Positions 8,153 through 17,599 of a stretch of DNA of 19,370 nucleotides are shown one piece after another (the first letter of the stretch is position 1; each line of letters opens with the position of its first letter). Made by a program: the position numbers and the translations under genes. The notes under the pieces were generated by a model. The model saw nothing but the letters and a program-made list of their open reading frames with translations. It made no database searches and was not told where the DNA came from. The DNA is taken from contig DATLAN010000568.1 in assembly GCA_035527455.1 (NCBI GenBank), positions 1-19,370 of the forward strand, given 5' to 3'. This stretch comes from DATLAN01 sp035527455 (GTDB lineage Bacteria > Planctomycetota > Planctomycetia > Pirellulales > Thermoguttaceae).

Positions 8153-8158
8153 GAGGAG
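8153..8158 (+). promoter_or_regulatory. Ribosome binding site that decides the peptidase start
   Basis: GAGGAG lies eight bases before ATG 8167, ideal spacing. It supports initiation at 8167 rather than at the in-frame TTG 8164. It also argues that translation goes through the palindromic element. In-frame GTG 8299 and TTG 8311, inside the element's right part, are alternatives but have no comparable ribosome site. Confidence 0.65.
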
Positions 8159-8166
8159 CACCTTTG

Positions 8167-10674
8167 ATGAGCAGACACCCTCGCGTTGTGCTAGGCTTTG
8201 TCTCAAAATGGCTTTCTGCGTGTAGCTACCGTCGCCAGACGGTGGAAGACGCCGCCTTCTGTGAAAGATTGGCCCCAGTGAACCACGCTCTGGCGAGCGT
8301 GGCTACCGTTTTGAGACAAAGCCTGGCGTTTCTCCTTCCCATCGGTGCATGGCTGGCCTTTGCCGTACCGCATGCGTCGGTTCTTGCCCAGGGGTCGAAA
8401 CAGGATTACCAGCGGGCCGCCAGTTACGGCGAACGCACCCGGGACAAGGTCTTCCGCCAGAACGTCCGGCCCACGTGGTTCGACGGCGACGCGCGGTTCT
8501 GGTATCGCGTCGACACCGGGCCGGAGCAATACGAGTTCGTCCTGGTCGACGCCGAGAAAGGGGTTCGGCGGCCGGCGTTCGACCATCAGCGGCTGGCCGC
8601 GTCGTTGGCCGACGCCTCCGGCGAGAAGGTCGATCCTAAGCAGTTGCCCTTCCGCTCGATCTCTTTCAGCGACGACCTGTCGATCGTGCGATTCGACGCC
8701 CATGGGAAACACTGGCAGTGCGACCTGGAGAAGTACGAACTGACGGAAGCCGGGCAGGAGCCGGCGGCCGAAACGCAAGACACCGGCGTTGTGGGGCTCG
8801 ATTCGGTACGCCCTTCGCGCGGCACGGGCGATGAAACGCCGGTCCGACTGGTCAACGAGACCGACGGCTCGGAGCCGCCCAGCACCGAGCCGCCGCGGGA
8901 GTCCCACTCGCACCGACGCCCCGACTCGTCTTCCACCTCGTCGCCCGACGGACGTTGGCAGGCGTCCATCCGCGACCACAACGTGCTCGTGAAGAGCCAA
9001 GAAGGCGACGAGGAGTTCATGCTCACCAGCGACGGCACGGAGGACGACCCGTACGAGTCGCGATTCTCCAAGTCGCCCGATTCGAAAAAGCTCGTAGTGA
9101 TGCAGGTCCGCGCGGGCGAATCCCGCCAGATCCACCTGATCGACTCCTCGCCGGACGACCAGCTCCAGCCGAAGCTGCTGACGATCGACTACGCCAAGCC
9201 GGGCGATCGGATGCCCCTGCCGCGGCCGAGATTGTTCGATCTCCAGACGCGGTCGCAAATCGAAGTCCGCGAAGAGTTGTTTCCCAATGCGTGGAGTATT
9301 TCGGATCTCCGCTGGAGTCCCGACTCGCGGAGCTTCACGTTCTTCTACAACCAGCGCGGCCACCAGGTGCTGCGGATCGTCGAGGTCGACGCGAAATCCG
9401 GCGCCGCGCGAGCCGTCGTCGACGAGCAAAGCCCTACGTTCGTCGATTACTCCGGCAAGCGATTCACGCACTACCTGGACAAAACCGGCGAGATCCTCTG
9501 GATGAGCGAACGGGACGGCTGGAACCACCTCTACCTCTACGACGCGAAGAAGGGAAAGGTCAAGAACCGGATCACCTGCGGCCGGTGGGTAGTCCGCGGC
9601 GTGGAACGCGTGGACGAAGAGAACCGGCAGATCTGGTTCCGCGCCGGCGGCATCCGTCCCGGGCAGGACCCGTATTACGTCCACCTCTGCCGCGTCAACT
9701 TCGACGGCCGCGGGCTTGTCGTGTTGACCGAGGGCGACGGCACCCACAACTGGACCTTCTCGCCCGATCGCCGATTCTTTTTCGATACCTATTCGCGCGT
9801 CGACCGGCCGCCGATCACCGAGCTGCGCCGCAGCGACGACGGCCGGCTCGTCTGTCGCCTGGAAGAGGCCGACTGGAGCCGGCTGTGCGACACCCCCTGG
9901 TGCCCGCCGCAGCGTTTCGTCGCCAAGGGCCGCGACGGCAAGACGGACATCTACGGCATCATCGTGCGGCCGACCAACTTCGATCCCTGTCGCAAATACC
10001 CGGTCATCGAGAAGATCTACGCCGGACCGCACAGCGCCCACGTGCCCAAGTCGTTCGGTCTGCTGGGCAGCACGTACGAAATGGCCGAGTTGGGCTTCAT
10101 CGTCGTGCAGATCGACGGGATGGGCACGTCGCACCGCTCGAAGGCCTTTCACGACGTCTGTTGGAAGAACCTCGGCGACGCGGGCTTTCCCGATCGGATC
10201 GCCTGGATGAAAGCCGCCGCGGAAAAACACCCGGAAATGGACCTCTCGCGGGTGGGCATCTACGGGGGTTCGGCCGGCGGGCAGAACGCCCTGGGGGGAT
10301 TGCTGATGCACGGCGATTTCTACAAGGCCGCCGCGGCCGATTGCGGATGCCACGACAATCGCATGGACAAGATCTGGTGGAACGAACTCTGGATGGGCTG
10401 GCCCATCGGACCGCATTACGAAGAACAGTCGAACGTCACGCAGGCCCATCGGCTCGAGGGCAAGCTGCTGCTGACCGTCGGCGAACTCGACCGCAACGTG
10501 GACCCCGCCTCGACGATGCAGGTCGTCGACGCACTGGTCAAGGCCGACAAGGATTTCGAGTTGCTGGTGGTCCCCGGCGCCGGCCACGGCGTCGGCGAGA
10601 GTCCCTACGGCAAGCGCCGCCGCGCCGATTTCTTCGTGCGGCATCTATTGCACGTCGAACCCCGGTGGGAGTAA
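8167..10674 (+). CDS. Secreted S9 family peptidase (DPP-IV type: beta-propeller plus alpha/beta hydrolase)
   Basis: This gene encodes 835 residues from ATG 8167. The propeller-type DPP-IV N-terminal domain spans roughly residues 130-590 (SPDGRWQASIRD, LRWSPDSRSFTFFYN, ILWMSERDGWNHLYLYD, WTFSPDRRFFFDTYS). The prolyl-oligopeptidase catalytic domain follows to the end. The nucleophile is S702 in YGGSAGGQ, the acid is D775 in GELDRN and the base is H807 in GAGHG; N777 aligns with a substrate-binding residue of DPP-IV. Such enzymes remove dipeptides or cut short peptides after small residues or proline, outside the cytoplasm. The N-terminus is unusual. A short basic start (MSRHPRVV) is separated from the hydrophobic signal core (LAFLLPIGAWLAFAV, ending VLAQ) by about 44 residues encoded by a palindromic element at 8193-8324. 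Removing that element joins MSRHPRVV directly to LAFLLPIG, a textbook signal peptide. The gene is probably co-transcribed with rubrerythrin. Confidence 0.9.
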   Translation: MSRHPRVVLGFVSKWLSACSYRRQTVEDAAFCERLAPVNHALASVATVLRQSLAFLLPIGAWLAFAVPHASVLAQGSKQDYQRAASYGERTRDKVFRQNVRPTWFDGDARFWYRVDTGPEQYEFVLVDAEKGVRRPAFDHQRLAASLADASGEKVDPKQLPFRSISFSDDLSIVRFDAHGKHWQCDLEKYELTEAGQEPAAETQDTGVVGLDSVRPSRGTGDETPVRLVNETDGSEPPSTEPPRESHSHRRPDSSSTSSPDGRWQASIRDHNVLVKSQEGDEEFMLTSDGTEDDPYESRFSKSPDSKKLVVMQVRAGESRQIHLIDSSPDDQLQPKLLTIDYAKPGDRMPLPRPRLFDLQTRSQIEVREELFPNAWSISDLRWSPDSRSFTFFYNQRGHQVLRIVEVDAKSGAARAVVDEQSPTFVDYSGKRFTHYLDKTGEILWMSERDGWNHLYLYDAKKGKVKNRITCGRWVVRGVERVDEENRQIWFRAGGIRPGQDPYYVHLCRVNFDGRGLVVLTEGDGTHNWTFSPDRRFFFDTYSRVDRPPITELRRSDDGRLVCRLEEADWSRLCDTPWCPPQRFVAKGRDGKTDIYGIIVRPTNFDPCRKYPVIEKIYAGPHSAHVPKSFGLLGSTYEMAELGFIVVQIDGMGTSHRSKAFHDVCWKNLGDAGFPDRIAWMKAAAEKHPEMDLSRVGIYGGSAGGQNALGGLLMHGDFYKAAAADCGCHDNRMDKIWWNELWMGWPIGPHYEEQSNVTQAHRLEGKLLLTVGELDRNVDPASTMQVVDALVKADKDFELLVVPGAGHGVGESPYGKRRRADFFVRHLLHVEPRWE
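8193..8324. repeat. 132-bp composite palindromic element inside the peptidase signal-peptide region
   Basis: The outer arms are a perfect 16-base inverted repeat (AGGCTTTGTCTCAAAA at 8193-8208, complement at 8309-8324). Between them are two related 24-base hairpin units in opposite orientation, 8222-8245 and 8283-8306. Each starts GTAGC in its own orientation and has stem-GCCA-stem. The two units agree at 19 of 24 positions. Of the five differences, four form two compensated base-pair swaps and the fifth keeps a wobble pair. The length of 132 is exactly 44 codons and the frame stays open. The layout resembles BIME/REP composites and, in its in-frame location, the palindromic elements known from Rickettsia genes. 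Confidence 0.8.
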
Positions 10675-10683
10675 AAAAGGGGT

Positions 10684-10725
10684 CGGGAGTCTTTTCTGCG
10701 TGCCATGAGTCCGAAAAGACTTCCG
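10684..10725. terminator. Hairpin between convergent peptidase and acs genes (likely terminator or REP-like unit)
   Basis: CGGGAGTCTTTTC (10684-10696) pairs with GAAAAGACTTCCG (10713-10725) with one G-T wobble, giving a 13-bp stem and a 16-base loop. It sits in the 91-bp gap between genes that converge. Read on the minus strand the stem is followed, a few bases later, by a run of six T (complement of the A run at 10673-10678). It could therefore terminate acs transcription, though the T run is not immediately adjacent. It may instead be a repeat unit of the kind scattered in such genomes. Confidence 0.5.
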
Positions 10726-10765
10726 CTTGGGCCGACGAACCGGGAAAAAACAGCAGGAGTACGGG

Positions 10766-12721
<1,956 letters not shown>

Positions 12722-12790
12722 GGACAGATTCTCCTTGAACAGGATGACGAGGAACGCCCGCTTCACGGCGTCGGCGGGTGACGGTCCCGA

Positions 12791-12818
12791 ATTGTAGACC
12801 ATGCCGATTTGCTGTCAA
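12791..12818 (-). promoter_or_regulatory. acs: Predicted sigma-70 promoter of acs
   Basis: On the minus strand a perfect TTGACA (12818-12813) is followed after 16 bases by TACAAT (12796-12791). Transcription would start near 12784 and give a leader of about 63 bases before ATG 12721. This is the best promoter match in the window and independently supports the chosen acs start. Confidence 0.75.
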
Positions 12819-12932
12819 CACCTCGTGACGAGCGGGATAGCCCTAGAGCGAGCTGCCCTCGGAAATGGTCATGGGACCGCGCATGTTTATGGGCGTCTGG
12901 CTGGGGCGAGAGATCGCAGGATGCGTGGGTGG

Positions 12933-12957
12933 CACGCCCTGAGGAACGAAGGGCGTG
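12933..12957. repeat. Hairpin CACGCCCT / AGGGCGTG in sigma-acs gap
   Basis: CACGCCCT (12933-12940) pairs perfectly with AGGGCGTG (12950-12957) around a 9-base loop. On the plus strand it is followed by TTTT (12958-12961), terminator-like, yet no plus-strand gene precedes it. It may be a terminator remnant or a dispersed intergenic hairpin repeat. Confidence 0.45.
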
Positions 12958-13041
12958 TTTTCCCGACATACTCCTCCGTCCCGTCGGCTTCGATGGACCG
13001 GGAATGGGACCACGAGAATCCCTGAAGAACCCGAAAGAAAC

Positions 13042-14481
<1,440 letters not shown>

Positions 14482-14530
14482 TTCGCTCTCCTCAAGTTCC
14501 GTCGCCCTTTGGACACGCCCTGGCCCGTTC

Positions 14531-14536
14531 ATTATA
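14531..14536 (-). promoter_or_regulatory. Perfect -10 box upstream of the sigma gene
   Basis: The minus strand reads TATAAT exactly, about 50 bases before ATG 14481. No good -35 hexamer occurs 16-18 bases further up, so this is a partial promoter call. Its position rules out the longer sigma ORF starting at 14532. Confidence 0.5.
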
Positions 14537-14973
14537 CGAGTGTCGGGGCGTTAGGGTTCTTGGCGGATACGGTTCCTGTGGGGGGAATCCGAGTCGGCAG
14601 TCCTTATCTCCCATGAGCGTCCCGCCACTATGCTCGCGATAATAGTGTTCCAGAGGGGCCGTTAACGTCGGCGACAACTTCCCCGAACGCTTTAAGCGAG
14701 GGTGTGTGGGGGATATGGGAAAGCTGTTTTTCCCGACGTGAGCGATGAGAACCGGGAGGCTTCCTTTTCGTGGAAATCTCGGGGCTCGCTTGAAATAAAG
14801 GAAAAAAGTCGCTTCGAACCGTACGCGGGAGGACATTTTGGTGCCGAGTTGGCGAGGTTTCTCCCGATCTGAACAGGAGGAAACAGAGAGAACGGGGGAA
14901 AGCTGCCAGTGGCTTGGAGGCTGGATTCACTTTTCTCCGTGTTCTCGGTTGCCTCCTGTTCCTTCCACCCCGT
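14537..14973. other. Gene-free divergent intergenic stretch
   Basis: This gene-free stretch lies between the sigma -10 box and the promoter of the oxidoreductase operon. It contains a 91-bp imperfect inverted repeat (14871-14961) and a small GGGAAA/TTTCCC hairpin (14717-14734). Small frames on either strand lack ribosome sites. One GGTTCGA string on the minus strand resembled a tRNA T-loop, but no paired T-stem or cloverleaf could be drawn, so no RNA gene is called. Confidence 0.55.
14871..14961. repeat. Imperfect 32-bp inverted repeat with 27-base loop
   Basis: The arms 14871-14902 and 14930-14961 match at 26 of 32 positions when one is reverse-complemented, without gaps. The outer ten bases (GAACAGGAGG / CCTCCTGTTC) are perfect. 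The element ends 12 bases before the -35 hexamer of the oxidoreductase promoter. It could be a mobile-element remnant, a regulatory foldback, or part of a small RNA; nothing in the sequence decides between these. Confidence 0.6.
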
Positions 14974-15003
14974 TTGCCATTAACCGACGCACGGGGCTAT
15001 AAT
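14974..15003 (+). promoter_or_regulatory. Predicted sigma-70 promoter of the oxidoreductase-HEAT operon
   Basis: TTGCCA (14974-14979) is followed after 18 bases by a perfect TATAAT (14998-15003). The expected transcript starts near 15010 and has a leader of roughly 105 bases to ATG 15116, long enough for regulation, although no riboswitch was recognised. Confidence 0.7.
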
Positions 15004-15115
15004 CGCGGCGGGTGGATACAGCCGTGTTGTGCCATGCTGCACAATTCGGCGTTGACGGTTTGTGCGCACCCTGGGTTTGATTTCAATATTCGACACCCGC
15101 AAAGGAGATTGCGTT

Positions 15116-16336
15116 ATGAGCGAAACCAGGCGGATCACGCGACGCAGCTTCGTGCTGAAGACCGCGGCCGCGACGGTGGCCGTTCCGAGCTTGGTACCCG
15201 GCTCGGTGCTGGGCGCCGATGATTCCACGGCGGCCAACGACCGGATCACGATGGCGGCGATCGGCGTTGGGGGGCGAGGCACCGGCGACATGGGCGGCCT
15301 GATGGGATTCGGCGAGGTGCAGATGCTGGCCACCTGCGATCCCGTGCCCGAGCATCGCGACCGCGCCAAAGCCCAGGTGGACCAGCGCTACGGCAACCAT
15401 GACTGCAAGACGTATAGTGACTTCCGCGAGATCATGGCCCGCGACGACATCGACGCAGTGATGATCGGCACGCCCGACCACTGGCACGCGTTGATCGGCA
15501 TCGCGGCCTGCAAGAGCGGCAAGGACGTCTTTTCGGAGAAGCCCGAGACCTTGACGATTGCCGAGGGCCGCGCGCTGGTCGAGGCCGCCAGGCGGTATGG
15601 TCGGGTGTACTCCGGCGGCAGCCAACGGGTGCTGGGCGACTACGGCGATTGGCCGCCCCGGGTCCGCGGCGGCGCGCTGGGAGAAATCAAGGGGGTGTTC
15701 GTCAGTTGCGGCGGGCCGTCGGGTGATTGCTACCTGCCCGAGGAGCCGCTCCCCAGCGGCCTGGACTGGGAGATGTGGCTCGGTCCGGCCCCCTATCGCC
15801 CCTTCCATTCCAGCTTGATCCGTGGGGGTTTTCGCCCCTATCGCGACTATTCCGGCGGCGGCATGACCGACTGGGGCGCCCACCGTTTCGGCGCGGCGAC
15901 CTTTGCCGTCGGCGTCCACAAGACCGGGCCGGTGGAGGTCATCCCGCCCGACGGAAAGGACGTCACGCTCTTGACCTACCGCTATGCCAACGGCCTGCTG
16001 ATGTACCACGGCGGCACCAACAACATCACCTACAAAGGGACCGAAGGCGAATTGCCCGGCAGCGACCGGCAGGTCACCGGCGAGGTCGACATCGAGCGGT
16101 ATCGCGGCCGCGGCGGAATTCTCGGCGACTTCGTCGAATCGGTCCGTACCCGCCAGAAACCTTTCCGCGACATCGAGATCGCCCACCGCGCCTGCACCGT
16201 CTGCCACCTGGGCAACATCGCGTATTCGCTCAACCGGCCGTTGAAATGGGACCCGGAAAAAGAAGAAATCATCGGCGATCCGGAAGCCAACCGCTGGCTC
16301 GATCGGCCGAAGCGCGAACCGTGGACGCTCTCGTAA
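15116..16336 (+). CDS. Tat-exported Gfo/Idh/MocA family oxidoreductase
   Basis: This gene encodes 406 residues from ATG 15116, with AAAGGAG close upstream; the longer in-frame start at 15062 has no such site. The N-terminus holds a twin-arginine signal, TRRSFVLK (R9, R10), followed by a hydrophobic AAATVAVPSLVPGSVLG segment. The protein is therefore exported folded, presumably with its nicotinamide cofactor. The Rossmann motif is GVGGRGTG (50-57). The family EKP motif is at 141-143 (K142), and GTPDHWHALI lies before it. The C-terminal substrate domain has DYSGGGMTDWGAHRFGAA with H256 at the usual position. Members oxidise or reduce sugars and cyclitols. The substrate is not predictable, but planctomycetes carry many exported paralogues linked to glycan use. 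The HEAT protein follows after 53 bases without a terminator, so the two form an operon. Confidence 0.92.
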   Translation: MSETRRITRRSFVLKTAAATVAVPSLVPGSVLGADDSTAANDRITMAAIGVGGRGTGDMGGLMGFGEVQMLATCDPVPEHRDRAKAQVDQRYGNHDCKTYSDFREIMARDDIDAVMIGTPDHWHALIGIAACKSGKDVFSEKPETLTIAEGRALVEAARRYGRVYSGGSQRVLGDYGDWPPRVRGGALGEIKGVFVSCGGPSGDCYLPEEPLPSGLDWEMWLGPAPYRPFHSSLIRGGFRPYRDYSGGGMTDWGAHRFGAATFAVGVHKTGPVEVIPPDGKDVTLLTYRYANGLLMYHGGTNNITYKGTEGELPGSDRQVTGEVDIERYRGRGGILGDFVESVRTRQKPFRDIEIAHRACTVCHLGNIAYSLNRPLKWDPEKEEIIGDPEANRWLDRPKREPWTLS

Positions 16337-16389
16337 ATCGCCCCTGCATCTTCCCAAACAACCATATCATCGATTGAAGGAGTCGGATC

Positions 16390-17226
16390 ATGACGTGTTT
16401 CAGAGTTCTTGCCGTCGGAGGGTTGCTGGTGTTCTGCGCGGCCTTGACCGCCACGGCACAGGAAGAAGAACCCAGCTTCAAGGCGCAGTTCCAAGCGCAG
16501 CTCGCCGAGTGGCTGCCCGGCATGGGAGCCGAGAATATCCCCGACCGCCGCGACGCGCAGCAGAAGCTCCAGCAGCTCTGCTTCGAATTGGGTACCCCGG
16601 GGCGGGAAGCCGAGCAGGTCGAAGCCTGCCAGGTGATGGCCGAGACGTTGGACACCCAACTGCCCAAGCCCACGCGAATCTGGCTGCTCAGCCAACTCCA
16701 GCATCTTGGCGGCCAAGAGTGCGTGGACGCCGTGGCCAAGTCGTTGGACGACGCCGACCCGCATATCCACGACGCCGCCCGCCGGGCCCTGGCCGACAAC
16801 CCGGCCGCCGAGGCCAACGCCAAACTGCTGGCCAAGCTCGGTAGCTCCAACGGCACGTTTCGCGTCGGTCTGATCAACGCATTGGGCTTTCGCGCCGATC
16901 CGGCCAGCGTGGGTTCCTTGACCGGACTGCTGCGAGACAAGGATCCGGCCGCCGTAGCCGCCGCGGCCAACGCCCTGGGCAAGATCGGCGGCCCGCAAGC
17001 GGCCGGTGCTCTGAAGGGTGCCCTCTCCAGCGCCCCCGAGGCGCTGAAGGTCCCCATCGCCGATGCCTATCTTCGCTGTGCCGACCAGTTGCTCAAGCAG
17101 GGCAAGACCAAAGAAGCGGTGGCCATCTACGACGAACTGGTCACCGACGCCAGTCCCCGCGTGATCCGCATGGCGGCGATGCGGGGCAAGCTCAACGCCG
17201 TCGGCAATCGCGGCGACCGCGAATAA
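16390..17226 (+). CDS. Exported HEAT-repeat protein
   Basis: This gene encodes 278 residues from ATG 16390, with AAGGAG seven bases upstream. The signal peptide is residues 1-24 (VLAVGGLLVFCAALTATAQ, cleaved before EEEPS). Helical HEAT-like repeats fill about 85-220 (DAVAKSLDDADPHIHDAARRAL, then SVGSLTGLLRDKDPAAVAAA, NALGKIGGPQAAGALKGAL). A TPR-like pair ends the protein (AYLRCADQLLKQGKTKEA, about 226-250). No catalytic motif is visible. Such repeats serve as protein-binding scaffolds in the periplasm. In related organisms similar HEAT segments often precede larger domains; here the protein stops on its own and is followed by a terminator, so it looks complete rather than broken. It is the last gene of the oxidoreductase operon. 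The partner is unknown. Confidence 0.85.
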   Translation: MTCFRVLAVGGLLVFCAALTATAQEEEPSFKAQFQAQLAEWLPGMGAENIPDRRDAQQKLQQLCFELGTPGREAEQVEACQVMAETLDTQLPKPTRIWLLSQLQHLGGQECVDAVAKSLDDADPHIHDAARRALADNPAAEANAKLLAKLGSSNGTFRVGLINALGFRADPASVGSLTGLLRDKDPAAVAAAANALGKIGGPQAAGALKGALSSAPEALKVPIADAYLRCADQLLKQGKTKEAVAIYDELVTDASPRVIRMAAMRGKLNAVGNRGDRE

Positions 17227-17302
17227 ACGGCCGCCCAAGCGGAAAAAAACAATGCGGACTGGTGCCGTATCACCCTATAGTCCTGCATTGAATGCCTTCC
17301 TT

Positions 17303-17349
17303 CCGTTGGAAGCCAACGGGGGTGGCGGTTCAACCGTCGCCCCTTTTTT
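17303..17349 (+). terminator. Tandem-hairpin intrinsic terminator after the HEAT gene
   Basis: A first perfect 7-bp hairpin, CCGTTGG-AAG-CCAACGG (17303-17319), directly abuts a second one. In the second, GGGGTGGCGGTT (17319-17330) pairs with AACCGTCGCCCC (17332-17343) using two wobble pairs. Six T follow immediately (17344-17349). The second hairpin plus T run is a classical Rho-independent terminator and closes the oxidoreductase-HEAT operon. Confidence 0.85.
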
Positions 17350-17599
17350 CGTTTCGGGGCTTGCTTCCAGAGACTTGCCCCCCAAACGTGGGAAGTGAAT
17401 TAGAACGGTCTCCTCTTCAATTCCAAGGAAAAACGATTCGCTCCTACGCCATTCGTGGGGGTTTCCTGAATTTCAACAGACTTTGCCAAAACGCTTGACA
17501 TAGGGGACCCAGGTTGCCTAGGCTGGATCTTTGGGGTTCTCTATATACTTCGCTGGTCTGGCTGAGTTCCCCGATCTCCGGACTCTTGAGGATCCACGC
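17350..17599 (+). other. Intergenic stretch before the giant SdrD-B/propeller gene
   Basis: No gene is seen here. A TTGACA (17495-17500) with a poor -10 (TAGGCT, 17519-17524, spacer 18) and an isolated TATACT (17544-17549) are possible promoter pieces. GAGGA precedes ATG 17600 by about nine bases. Confidence 0.4.
17495..17524 (+). promoter_or_regulatory. Tentative promoter of the giant SdrD-B/propeller gene
   Basis: A perfect TTGACA is followed at 18 bases by TAGGCT, which keeps only the first two and last bases of the -10 consensus. The placement (leader of about 70 bases) is reasonable, but the match is weak. Confidence 0.3.

Larger units (their letters stand above)
12722..13041 (-). other. 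Intergenic region between sigma factor and acs
   Basis: These 320 bases separate two minus-strand genes. They hold the acs promoter (12791-12818) and a perfect 8-bp hairpin (12933-12957). Short frames in this stretch lack ribosome sites and I call no gene. The hairpin lies between the sigma stop and the acs promoter, where a terminator for the sigma gene would be expected. On that strand, however, it is followed by CCACCC rather than T. Confidence 0.55.

Noticed and set aside
8203..10644. An 813-codon minus-strand frame opposite the peptidase
   Set aside because: It is the antisense shadow of a complete S9 peptidase with an intact catalytic triad; it has no domain or ribosome site.
12722..12802. 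27-residue N-terminal extension of acetyl-CoA synthetase
   Set aside because: The upstream ATG lies between the -35 and -10 hexamers of a strong promoter, and the ATG at 12721 has a good ribosome site and gives the normal family length.
14780..14880. tRNA-like GGTTCGA string on the minus strand
   Set aside because: No complementary T-stem, anticodon arm or acceptor stem can be built around it.
15083..16357. A 424-codon minus-strand frame opposite the oxidoreductase
   Set aside because: It is the same length as the plus-strand frame by coincidence of G+C bias; the plus frame has the Tat signal, Rossmann motif and EKP motif.
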